Of a stretch of 64,000 nucleotides of DNA, positions 36,167 to 43,458 are shown one piece after another. The translations under genes were made by a program, and so were the position numbers. The first letter of the stretch is position 1; each line of letters starts with the position of its first letter. A model generated the notes under the pieces. The model searched no databases. It was not told the DNA's origin and saw only the letters and a program-made list of their open reading frames with translations. The stretch is from Paenibacillus sp. OK003 (GTDB lineage Bacteria > Bacillota > Bacilli > Paenibacillales > Paenibacillaceae): assembly GCF_900109515.1 (NCBI RefSeq), contig NZ_FOBD01000013.1:143736-207735 (forward strand). The letters run 5' to 3'.

Positions 36167-37372
36167 TCAATCGGATAATAATTCAGCCAACAGCATGCCA
36201 ACCTCTACGCAGATGTCATCGAACTGATCCATGGGCAGCGGGTTGACCCCAAGTCCCACTTCTACCGTGAAGCCGGGCTTTCGAAACTTCTGAATGAACC
36301 AGTCTTTGTACCCTGCATCGCTTCCACCCAGCTTAACTGCCTTGTACCCTGAAGCTCTTGCCAGTCTGCGTGACAGCGGGGCACTCTCCCTTGGCTCCAA
36401 ATCTCGGTAGTTCCAATAAATTTCCTGTCCCTGGCTGTGCAGCGAAACGACAGCATCGAAATGATGCTGCTCGGTCCACTGTGCAAGTGCCCACGCCTCC
36501 GGTTCCGATAAGGGAGCGGTTCCTGCATAATCTCTGGGCCCTGGAGTCGTTATCCCTCTTCTAGCTGCTTCTTCCTCCCAATAAGCCGGGAATTGATCAT
36601 TAAGGTCTATCCCCCTGATATTGGACTTCCAATGCGTAAAATGGGAGCGTCCGGCATTCCATGCCAGCAGTTCTTCTGCATGGGGATGATCATTGACCGC
36701 ACCCTCTTGCACCAATTCAACTCCATCCGGGTTAACCATGGGCACCGCCCACAGCGTGGTTTCCCGCATCCAGCGTTCCGTCTGGAATTGATGCCATGGC
36801 GTATGTGTACTGTAGGCCTTCGCATATTCTTCAATGAACCGCATCAGAACCGCCGTTGTCAGCCACTCATTTGCATGAACTGATGCGTTGACATGGATAT
36901 GTCTGGGGCCTTGACCCAAACGCAGATAAGGCAAATCCTTGCCCATGACACTGCTGCCAATGGAGCCAATCTCGATAAATGGATACTTCTTTTCGAGCAA
37001 ACCGATATCACGGCTCATTTCACGATAACCATACTCTCCCTGCAGCTTGACGATAGTTTTTCCATTTGAATCCGGAATATGAATACATCGCCCGCACCAG
37101 TCCGGAATGTTCGCTATTTCTGGATTGGCCTCGCGCAATTCTTCTTCATTCAGTCCAAAACGTAATGCAATCACAGCCACTTTCTCCCCAGGTTGCACTG
37201 CATACCTGCGCCCTGTTCCCGGCGTAATGCGCAGCATCTGTCCTGTCAGCAAATAGGGCTGAGACGCTGCTTCCGGGTTGAGAGCAGCCAGTAACTCCTT
37301 GGTCATATGGTTCGCTGCCGCAATACGCGACAAGGTATCTCCCTGCTGAACAATAATCCATTGCAGCTCCAT
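36167..37372 (-). CDS. LysM-M14 zinc carboxypeptidase (gamma-D-glutamyl-diamino acid endopeptidase type)
   Basis: A 401-residue protein with two N-terminal LysM motifs (IIVQQGDTLSRIAAANHM and YAVQPGEKVAVIALRFG) and an M14 zinc peptidase domain from about residue 110. Zinc ligands are His and Glu in SVHANEWLTTAV and His in VVSLHSQGQ; the catalytic Glu is in GFTVEVGLG. This matches the ENP1/YqgT peptidoglycan endopeptidases that cut gamma-D-Glu-diaminoacid bonds. No signal peptide, as in several spore or mother-cell forms. GGAG lies before the ATG. Confidence 0.92.
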   Translation of the reverse strand: MELQWIIVQQGDTLSRIAAANHMTKELLAALNPEAASQPYLLTGQMLRITPGTGRRYAVQPGEKVAVIALRFGLNEEELREANPEIANIPDWCGRCIHIPDSNGKTIVKLQGEYGYREMSRDIGLLEKKYPFIEIGSIGSSVMGKDLPYLRLGQGPRHIHVNASVHANEWLTTAVLMRFIEEYAKAYSTHTPWHQFQTERWMRETTLWAVPMVNPDGVELVQEGAVNDHPHAEELLAWNAGRSHFTHWKSNIRGIDLNDQFPAYWEEEAARRGITTPGPRDYAGTAPLSEPEAWALAQWTEQHHFDAVVSLHSQGQEIYWNYRDLEPRESAPLSRRLARASGYKAVKLGGSDAGYKDWFIQKFRKPGFTVEVGLGVNPLPMDQFDDICVEVGMLLAELLSD

Positions 37373-37553
37373 GTCGATCTCCTTTCCCTTAGGAAATTGT
37401 GTAATCTCCCGTCCTTTTCTCGCCTGTGTCCTTACTGTATGTAATATGTATGCGGGTCTGGTTGTCCGTCATGTGACATGAATCGCGTCAATCCTTACAA
37501 CATAAGAAAAACGTGTTTATAATCCGAAGCTCTTCTACTTTCTGATATGCTTA

Positions 37554-37590
37554 AAAAAATCCCGGAACACCAAGCGTTCCGGGATTCTTT
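37554..37590. terminator. Bidirectional terminator
   Basis: AATCCCGGAA (from 37558) pairs with TTCCGGGATT (37577-37586), with A-run left and T-run right. Ends murI leftward. Confidence 0.88.
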
Positions 37591-37614
37591 TAAGCATTGA
37601 AATCAAAAAAATAG

Positions 37615-38424
37615 TTATGGTAATTGGGTAACCTGCCACACAACTGGCGTTTTGGAGATCTGCTCTCCCAGCCATTGGCGGGTAATATTCTGGAACATGC
37701 GGGGGTCCCCTGTGCAAAAAAACTGATGGACCGGCGTCTCATCCCCACTGGCCAGCTTTCGTTTATCATACAAAATCGTACTGATTTCCCTTGCCGTTTC
37801 ATCTGCCGAACTAATCAGCTTCACTTCCTGCCCCATAACCTCCTGAATGGTATCCATGAGAAAAGGATAGTGCGTACAACCCAGAATAAGACAATCAATC
37901 GGCTGTTGTTTAATCTGGCCTAGAGATTGCTCCACCGTACTTGTCGTTTGCTCGGAACGGAATTCGCCTTGCTCCACCAGTGGCACCAGTGCTGGACAAG
38001 CCTGACTGACCACATCAATATAGGGAGACAACTGTTTGAGTGCAGACGTATATGCACCACTTCCAATGGTCCCCACGGTGCCAATGACACCGATGCGTCC
38101 TGTGCGTGTCGCTGTGATGGCTGCTCGTGCTCCAGGATGAATGACACCAATGACGGGCACATTCACCTTGGCTCGAATATAGTCGAGCGCTGCTGCCGTA
38201 GCCGTATTACAGGCGATAACGATAACCTTCGGATCGAACTGGATCAAGAAATCAACGATTTGTTCCGTGAATTGTTTAACTTGTTCGGACGAACGGGGTC
38301 CGTACGGTGTCCGGGCAGTATCTCCAAAATATATGATCTTTTCCCGTGGGAGCTGACGCATCACTTCCTTGGCGACGGTCAACCCCCCTACACCGGAGTC
38401 TAATATAGCGATTGCTTGCTGCAC
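37615..38424 (-). CDS. murI: Glutamate racemase
   Basis: A 269-residue cofactor-independent racemase that makes D-glutamate for peptidoglycan. Catalytic blocks: AILDSGVGGLTVAKEVMRQLP (Asp-Ser), VIACNTATAAAL (first Cys) and LILGCTHYPFL (second Cys with Asp-Glu-Thr ADET later). Start: GTG at 38424 behind AAGGA; GTG at 38430 is only four bases from it. Also called racE in Bacillus. Monocistronic. Confidence 0.95.
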   Translation of the reverse strand: MQQAIAILDSGVGGLTVAKEVMRQLPREKIIYFGDTARTPYGPRSSEQVKQFTEQIVDFLIQFDPKVIVIACNTATAAALDYIRAKVNVPVIGVIHPGARAAITATRTGRIGVIGTVGTIGSGAYTSALKQLSPYIDVVSQACPALVPLVEQGEFRSEQTTSTVEQSLGQIKQQPIDCLILGCTHYPFLMDTIQEVMGQEVKLISSADETAREISTILYDKRKLASGDETPVHQFFCTGDPRMFQNITRQWLGEQISKTPVVWQVTQLP

Positions 38425-38597
38425 GAACACACCGCTTCCTTCTTCATTGAATTGGTTCTGTTAACATATTGGTTCCCAGAGCTTTCTTCCTACCGTATGA
38501 ATTTCCAGGCAAAAAGGTACCTACATCTTACCCGATTTCATCGCAGGGTTCAAACAAAATGCCATATCGTACAACTCCTGTACGACCACGCACAACA

Positions 38598-38633
38598 AAG
38601 CAGGCTCCCCTCCAGATGGAGGAAAGCCTGCTT
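38598..38633 (-). terminator. Terminator of the YtxH gene
   Basis: AAGCAGGCT (38598-38606) pairs with AGCCTGCTT (38625-38633); inner CCTCC/GGAGG extends the stem. Confidence 0.75.
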
Positions 38634-38649
38634 GCTTTCAAGCTTAGCT

Positions 38650-39036
38650 TTAGATGTTATCTTTGGAATCATCGGTAGGAAGCTTCGCGATGACTTCAAT
38701 GCCTGACTCATTCCCTGCATCTGCATCCATGGAAGAATCGGAATCCGTAATGACTGCGGATACGCGCACTTCTTTACCTTCTCCGCAATTGCGCCAGGAT
38801 TGGATATCCTGGATAACGACATCTGCCGTCTCTTTTACTTTGGATACGATCTGAGCGCTTTGTTCGCCTACCTTGCTAGCCAGTTCCTGACCCTTCTCAC
38901 TGACCTGACGTGCACCTTCCGAAATATCTTGACGAAGTTCGCGTCCGGATTTTGGCGCCAGCAGCAAAGCTGTCACTGAACCTACAACCGAGCCGATTAA
39001 TGCTCCCCACAACAAACTTTTGTTAGAATCCTTCAC
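38650..39036 (-). CDS. YtxH-domain general-stress-type protein
   Basis: A 128-residue protein. The N-terminal membrane helix LLWGALIGSVVGSVTALLLAPKSGRELRQDI is the YtxH signature (small-residue helix, then APKSG). A predicted amphipathic helix follows (QVSEKGQELASKVGEQSAQIVSKVKET) and then an acidic tail. YtxH relatives are general-stress proteins in Bacillus; the molecular role is unknown. GTG start behind GGGAGA. Confidence 0.88.
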   Translation of the reverse strand: MKDSNKSLLWGALIGSVVGSVTALLLAPKSGRELRQDISEGARQVSEKGQELASKVGEQSAQIVSKVKETADVVIQDIQSWRNCGEGKEVRVSAVITDSDSSMDADAGNESGIEVIAKLPTDDSKDNI

Positions 39037-39223
39037 GTCTCATCTCTCCCTTTACCTTAAATGAAGTACCGAATAACCAAGCAACGGCCTGTTGCTCGTC
39101 AATCCGGGCGAATGCCTACTCTGTTGATGCAGTATAAGCAGCAAGGGCTTGACCTGACACTCGGATACCAAAAAAAATTCTGGATACCGTCTTTCGCACC
39201 TTCTGAGGCTATCGAGATATGTC

Positions 39224-40129
39224 TCAAGTCTGCCGCGCCGGCTCTAGCGGAGCAGCGGCATGTTCATCACCCGGGTCCAGATCAATGACATATCGCCCGG
39301 GTGCAATCAAAGCCGCCTGATGCTCACAACGCCAGCGTCGTCCACCGGAAGATCCCAGCGTCTGTCCATCCTGCAGAACATCTCCCTGATCAAATATGTA
39401 ATAGGCGGCACCCAGTAATGTCTGGGCTACCGTATCCGGATCAAGTCCAATGAAATGACACTGTACATCAGGCACGCCAAGTGCCGACAACCCTACTGTG
39501 TCCATAACCAGCTGACGCTGTTCCTCCGTGCCCCCAGCCTGATACATGCGCACATTCATCGCAGCGTAGAGATGTTCCTCACGCTCCTGTGACAGCACAT
39601 AGGCTTCTGGTTCAACCAATTTGTCACTGCCGTACCAGTATAACGCCTCACAAGGCAGCACTTCCATGACAGCCTGAATCGTTTTTTGGAACAATTCGAG
39701 TCGCTGTTTGCGCGGCATGGCAGCAGTGAACATATCATGTAGCCGGATGGAATATCGGATCGTTTCCATAACTTGTCCTGCTTCTGGCCAATGCCAGGCT
39801 TGCTGCAATGCCCCTCCAAAGCGGGCACGATCTACAATTTCAGTAATGGAGAGCATACACGTCTGTGCTGGAATATTACCTTCCTGAAAAGAAACCTTAT
39901 GGTCCAGATGGTAGAAAACCAGCATCTCAGGTTTATGCTCCTCATTGCCCTGCTTCACGTCAAGCCGGACTTGTCCGGTATGACGGCTTAGTGCATCCTG
40001 CAAACGCCCCTGATCGATAACGGGACGTTCCTGAAATAACAGCTCAATCATATATACCGGATGAAATCCGGAAGGTATGTCATTCGTTTCATTATTCCCT
40101 TCTTGATCTTCTTTCCATTCGTTCTTCAT
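39224..40129 (-). CDS. DUF4261-like protein
   Basis: A 301-residue soluble protein, acidic and Gln-rich, ending in a basic-acidic low-complexity tail. The layout (FHPVYMIELLFQERPVIDQGRLQDALSRH near the start; HDMFTAAMPRKQRLELFQKTIQAVMEVLPCEALYW in the middle; LGVPDVQCHFIGLDPDTVAQTLLGAAYYIFDQGDVLQDGQTLG near the end) resembles DUF4261 proteins. Function unknown. The ATG at 40129 follows AGGGG. It lies 12 bases downstream of the HepT-like gene, so they are probably cotranscribed. Confidence 0.6.
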   Translation of the reverse strand: MKNEWKEDQEGNNETNDIPSGFHPVYMIELLFQERPVIDQGRLQDALSRHTGQVRLDVKQGNEEHKPEMLVFYHLDHKVSFQEGNIPAQTCMLSITEIVDRARFGGALQQAWHWPEAGQVMETIRYSIRLHDMFTAAMPRKQRLELFQKTIQAVMEVLPCEALYWYGSDKLVEPEAYVLSQEREEHLYAAMNVRMYQAGGTEEQRQLVMDTVGLSALGVPDVQCHFIGLDPDTVAQTLLGAAYYIFDQGDVLQDGQTLGSSGGRRWRCEHQAALIAPGRYVIDLDPGDEHAAAPLEPARQT

Positions 40130-40140
40130 GCTGCTTCCCC

Positions 40141-40602
40141 TCATTCCTTGCTCTGTCCCTCGGCCTGTGCAATCTGGAAAGGTCCGAGTTCTTTTTCCAC
40201 ATAGGTATTGACCTGATGGGAAAAATGTTCAAGCACGCCCGGCAAATCACTGCTCAGCGGATGCAGTTCAGATCGCTCCCAGCAGTAATAGTCCTGAACG
40301 AGCGGCTTGCGCAACGATACGAGGCGACTAAGCACCTCATAGGTTGCATGATCAAAAACCTTCTCTTCGTGGTTAATTTCAATAATATCGTCATAGCTGC
40401 TCGCATCACGCATGATGAAGCCGTCAATGAGATAACTTCCCACATCCGTAACGATTTCAATCGCCAGATGAAGACAACGTTCCTGTACCAGACCCAGCAT
40501 AAGACTGCCATCCCAAGCTTGGGACGCGCGGCGAAGACCTTCGGCCACCTCCGGTACGGCAGCAAGCCGGCGGGCAATCTGTTCCCTATTTACGTAATAC
40601 AA
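40141..40602 (-). CDS. HepT-like (DUF86/YutE) protein with an altered catalytic motif
   Basis: A 153-residue all-helical protein of the HepT/DUF86 family, YutE-like start MYYVNREQIARRL. HepT toxins of type VII TA systems carry R-x4-H-x-Y. Here the matching stretch is RKPLVQDY at residues 98-105, so the His is Gln (Q103). No nucleotidyltransferase antitoxin (MNT) is adjacent; the neighbours are a DUF4261-like gene and a 36-aa membrane peptide gene. TTG start at 40602 after GGGAA with nine bases; a GTG at 40611 is too close to it. Activity as an RNase is doubtful. Confidence 0.75.
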   Translation of the reverse strand: MYYVNREQIARRLAAVPEVAEGLRRASQAWDGSLMLGLVQERCLHLAIEIVTDVGSYLIDGFIMRDASSYDDIIEINHEEKVFDHATYEVLSRLVSLRKPLVQDYYCWERSELHPLSSDLPGVLEHFSHQVNTYVEKELGPFQIAQAEGQSKE

Positions 40603-40626
40603 TATGTTCACTTCCCGTTCAGTGAA

Positions 40627-40737
40627 TTATCGGTTCCTTTTCCCTCTTCGCTTCAGCCAAAATAACATCACAGGACAAGCGATCAGAAACACGACAAAAA
40701 TATATAAAAATTCCATAACGTCTCTTAAATCGCTCAT
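40627..40737 (-). CDS. Small single-helix membrane protein, 36 aa
   Basis: The sequence MSDLRDVMEFLYIFVVFLIA then CPVMLFWLKRRGKRNR has a short acidic start, one hydrophobic helix and a basic tail, a positive-inside single-pass layout. AAGGGG lies eight bases upstream of the ATG. It ends 24 bases before the HepT-like start on the same strand, so it is likely the first gene of that group. No family is known to me. Confidence 0.6.
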   Translation of the reverse strand: MSDLRDVMEFLYIFVVFLIACPVMLFWLKRRGKRNR

Positions 40738-40775
40738 GCAGAGTCCCCTTTATCCAAAGTAGAATCAATGACAGA

Positions 40776-41063
40776 TTAAATTTCGTAGTCCACTGCAACC
40801 GACTGCTCTCTGACCTCGTTCATATACTTGATGACTTCCTGATGCAGCGGATGCACCTGATATGCCTGAAGATCTTCCAGTGATGCAAACTCTGCCGTAA
40901 GTGAGATGTCAAAAGATCTGTCTGAACGGAGCACGTCAATACCCACTTCAAGCGAAACCAGAACATCAATTTTGCCTTGCAGATTACGGAGAACATTTGC
41001 AGCCGCTTCAATACTTCCAGGAGAACGATCTTTCATTTTAAACAGAACAATATGTCTAATCAT
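40776..41063 (-). CDS. Dabb-domain (stress-responsive A/B barrel) protein
   Basis: A 95-residue dimeric ferredoxin-like barrel, starting MIRHIVLFKMKDRSPGSIEAAANVLRNL and ending HPLHQEVIKYMNEVREQSVAVDYE, the Dabb signature. Function in bacteria is mostly unknown, often a small cofactor- or metabolite-binding enzyme. GAGGTG precedes the ATG. Confidence 0.88.
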   Translation of the reverse strand: MIRHIVLFKMKDRSPGSIEAAANVLRNLQGKIDVLVSLEVGIDVLRSDRSFDISLTAEFASLEDLQAYQVHPLHQEVIKYMNEVREQSVAVDYEI

Positions 41064-41182
41064 CAGACAAGCACCTCATTTGAGTATAATAATTGGTATG
41101 AATGAATTTTCTTGTATCCAAAATATATCATAACGTCCTCTATTACGAAAGGATACTTGGAAACGTTCTCTTCAAAGACAAT

Positions 41183-41731
41183 CTAATCGGGGCTGCCTTC
41201 ATTCGCCTTTGTTTTCTCCTGAGGCTTATTATCCGTCTGTTCAATTTGGTTTGTCTGTTTTTCCGGGTCAACTTCGGTTGCTTGTTCATTTGTATCCTTA
41301 TTCCCCACGTTCGGCTGCGGTAGCGGCCATTCCCGGTCAGACAAATCCTCCTGTTTTTTAAGCACCGCTATAGCCTGTCTAAGCTTGTCAGGCAATGGAA
41401 GCCCAATGCGGGCATAATTTTCGGTAATGGATATCAGCTCATTCACCAGATAAAAGTAGATGGCTCCTCCTTTAATGATGTCAGTCCCCATGATCAGGTC
41501 AATTCGGTGGGCAAGCAGAATAACCGTCAGCATGAGACCTTTACGCGCGAGCCCCCAGAATCCAACATTACTATTCAACCCTTTACCCGATCTTACTGCC
41601 GCAGCGAGACCCGTAATGTAATCCACAGCCATTGCAACCGCCAGCAAGCTAAGCAGCTGATCCCATCCACCAAAAGCAAACGTCATGAACGCCCCTGAAA
41701 TCGCAGTAAAGGTACTTACGGATGGACTCAC
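41183..41731 (-). CDS. Holin-type membrane protein (phage holin 4 / TcdE-like)
   Basis: A 182-residue protein. Three to four membrane helices in the first 110 residues (FMTFAFGGWDQLLSLLAVAMAVDYITGLAAAV, GLMLTVILLAHRIDLIMG, INYFYLVNELISITENYARIG-type helix) match the toxin-secretion/phage-lysis holin family. A charged Gln/Glu/Lys/Thr-rich cytosolic tail of about 60 residues follows. No endolysin, phage or toxin gene is adjacent. Start taken as the GTG at 41731 after GGGAG; other GTG/ATG codons upstream lack a site. Confidence 0.75.
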   Translation of the reverse strand: MSPSVSTFTAISGAFMTFAFGGWDQLLSLLAVAMAVDYITGLAAAVRSGKGLNSNVGFWGLARKGLMLTVILLAHRIDLIMGTDIIKGGAIYFYLVNELISITENYARIGLPLPDKLRQAIAVLKKQEDLSDREWPLPQPNVGNKDTNEQATEVDPEKQTNQIEQTDNKPQEKTKANEGSPD

Positions 41732-41800
41732 GTTTCTCACTCTCCCTCTCACTTGATATCCATACAAGATATGTAAGAGTAAGAGATTTTGACAGGCCAC

Positions 41801-42178
41801 ATGCCTGGCAGAACCTGCGGATTTCTAATTTCAGATTTGTGCACATTGGATATGGGTTCCTTTAACGAAAATCGAATATTTATGGGTAAATCAGGGAAAT
41901 AAACCGCATCATATCAACAAAAAATAGATAAAAGTACTATAGTCTCACTAATAGGTAATTAGACTCATTTTATTTTTATACATTATCTATTTGATCCCTT
42001 AAATTTAGTGAAACATTGTAATCTAGGAATATACTAGGATGTGAATTGCGTCTGTTATAGTTCATAATTCCTCCTTTGTAGCGGATTCACGCATCCCTTC
42101 ATTTGAAACAGGTGCACCCGGCACTTGAAAGTACCCCCGTACTTATTGTAGTATTTGGTTAAAAAAATCGGAGGAAAT
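41801..42178. other. AT-rich leader of the tandem-HTH gene, 378 bases
   Basis: No coding frame recognised. The last part has an inverted repeat (42129-42144) and a short direct AT-rich stretch; otherwise I see nothing. Confidence 0.5.
42129..42144. promoter_or_regulatory. Inverted repeat upstream of the tandem-HTH gene, possible operator
   Basis: AAGTAC-CCCC-GTACTT, a perfect six-base inverted repeat with a four-base centre, 35 bases before the ATG. Autoregulation by the HTH protein is an inference. Confidence 0.4.
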
Positions 42179-42775
42179 ATGCCTAATCAACCAGAACAAC
42201 ATTCCATCCAGGCGTGGTCTCTGATCAACCGTAAATATTTGGGAAAAGGCGTCCGTGTTAAACGATTCCGAAAACCGACACGCTGTCAAATCCGCAACCG
42301 TGTTCTTCTTGCCGTGCTGATGGCCAATGATATCAAGTTGTCTCAGCTCGCCGAAGATCTATCCATCTCTTCACGCAGCGTCAGCGCGTGGGTGTATGAA
42401 GGACGGATACCCGGCAGTACCAATTTGGACAAGGCATGCCAATTGCTCGGCTACCCGCGCCACATTCTTTTTAATGAAGAAGTGGTACGCAAAAGCCCTG
42501 TCATTTGTCAGCCCGAGCCTTCCCGCTTCATGAAGCGTACGGTGACCCGTTCTCCGGTTAGCAACCGTATTCTGACAGGCTTGTGTATGGTCCATGATTT
42601 GTCGGTGACAGATGTCAGCCACTGGATCGGGGTTCACCCCGGCACTTTCCGCAAATGGCTGCATCAGGGAACGCTGCCTTCTGCTGCGTTTCAGGAACAA
42701 GCGGAACAATTTTTCCGCATCCCGAAAACTATTTTGTTCGCAGATGTCATCTTGAAAGATCGCCACAATAACTAA
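42179..42775 (+). CDS. Protein with two homologous HTH modules
   Basis: A 198-residue DNA-binding protein made of a duplicated unit. Unit 1 (about residues 39-100) and unit 2 (about 128-191) align: NRVLLAVLMANDIKLSQLAEDLSIS / NRILTGLCMVHDLSVTDVSHWIGVH, then WVYEGRIP / WLHQGTLP and ILF near each end. Each is a lambda-repressor-like or XRE-like HTH with a following capping helix. A basic arm (KRFRKPTRCQIRN) precedes unit 1. The ATG at 42179 follows GGAGG with four bases. The role is unknown; two HTH units could contact two half-sites or one dyad. Confidence 0.75.
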   Translation: MPNQPEQHSIQAWSLINRKYLGKGVRVKRFRKPTRCQIRNRVLLAVLMANDIKLSQLAEDLSISSRSVSAWVYEGRIPGSTNLDKACQLLGYPRHILFNEEVVRKSPVICQPEPSRFMKRTVTRSPVSNRILTGLCMVHDLSVTDVSHWIGVHPGTFRKWLHQGTLPSAAFQEQAEQFFRIPKTILFADVILKDRHNN

Positions 42776-42789
42776 ATGAGCGAACAACC

Positions 42790-42831
42790 AAAAGGCTCTG
42801 TCCTCCCCCCGGGGAAAGACAGAGCCTTTTT
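42790..42831. terminator. Bidirectional terminator
   Basis: AAAAGGCTCTGTC pairs with GACAGAGCCTTTTT across CTCCCCCCGGGGAAA. Ends the tandem-HTH gene rightward, and on the minus strand would end the candidate RNA. Confidence 0.9.
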
Positions 42832-43121
42832 AACATACAACTTAAAAATAAAGACAAGATTTATTCCACATCTCCCCGGTTAGATCGGTAATTCCCCATG
42901 TGAATCCTTCAACATCGTCTCTCCCGGACGACAGGCGCCCGTCTTGCCCTTTAAACAGCTATGGACGGATAATCATCCCTCCCCTGTCTGCTCCTTTACC
43001 TGCGCCAATACAGCTCACTCTCTGTACGCGGCGAAACCCCCTCTGTCGAAAGGGGCGGCGACTTATGCCCATATATGCCTCATCAATGCTTACAAACCAC
43101 TCCATTAAATCTTTGATGATC
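42790..43121 (-). ncRNA. Candidate structured non-coding RNA, unassigned
   Basis: A GC-rich block (about 42870-43080) in AT-rich surroundings with no convincing coding frame. On the minus strand a TATAAT box lies at 43133-43128, without a good -35, and the transcript would end in the strong terminator at 42790. Possible stems on the RNA: CATCAA/TTGATG, CCCCT/AGGGG (43055-43051 with 43042-43038), TACAG/CTGTA (43026-43022 with 43013-43009), GGCGC/GCGCC (43006-43002 with 42938-42934), CGTC/GACG (42930-42927 with 42919-42916), CACAT/ATGTG (42902-42898 with 42871-42867). I could not match it to a known riboswitch, 6S, SRP, RNase P or tmRNA core. The strand is not certain. Confidence 0.4.
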
Positions 43122-43127
43122 TAAAAG

Positions 43128-43133
43128 ATTATA
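43128..43133 (-). promoter_or_regulatory. -10 element upstream of the candidate RNA
   Basis: TATAAT on the minus strand. A TTGTCG lies 21 bases upstream, too far for a standard promoter, so the promoter is weakly supported. Confidence 0.35.
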
Positions 43134-43204
43134 AATTCATCGTTAGCGTCGTTTCGACAATATATTTGTACGAACAATTCAACCGAACACTTTATATGAA
43201 GTAC

Positions 43205-43238
43205 AAAAAAAAGCCTTTCCCCTAAGGGAGCAGGCTTT
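43205..43238 (-). terminator. Terminator downstream of araM
   Basis: AAAGCCT (43210-43216) pairs with AGGCTTT (43232-43238), inner CCC/GGG. T8 follows on the minus strand. Confidence 0.8.
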
Positions 43239-43458
43239 AAGTCACACTCTAATTCAGCTTTTATAACTTTAGTACGATACATTCCAACCCCTTGTGTGAC
43301 TGTGCTTTTCCAAAATCCATCTATATTGATAGCTCTGAAATCAAGCACCATCATCTCTAATGTAAACAACAACACTCTCTTGTCTCATACATTACATTAT
43401 TCACTTTCAATTTGTACGTACAACTATAAACACAAAATAAAACTTGTTCATATTTCTT

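Larger units (their letters stand above)
42832..43458. other. Gene-poor region, 627 bases
   Basis: Holds the candidate RNA on the left and an AT-rich right part with a minus-strand terminator at 43205-43238. A minus frame of 84 codons (43121-43375) runs through that terminator, has no ribosome binding site and is not accepted as a gene. Confidence 0.6.

Noticed and set aside
37615..38424. Second gene on the antisense strand of murI (158-codon frame)
   Set aside because: Open antisense frames are a by-product of codon use; the murI catalytic motifs are on the minus strand and intact.
42866..43080. Glycine, c-di-AMP, cobalamin or other known riboswitch, 6S, SRP or RNase P RNA
   Set aside because: Isolated short matches occur but the conserved cores and their order are missing.
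43121..43375. 84-codon minus-strand frame after araM
   Set aside because: It runs through an obvious terminator hairpin, has no ribosome binding site and its composition is unconvincing.
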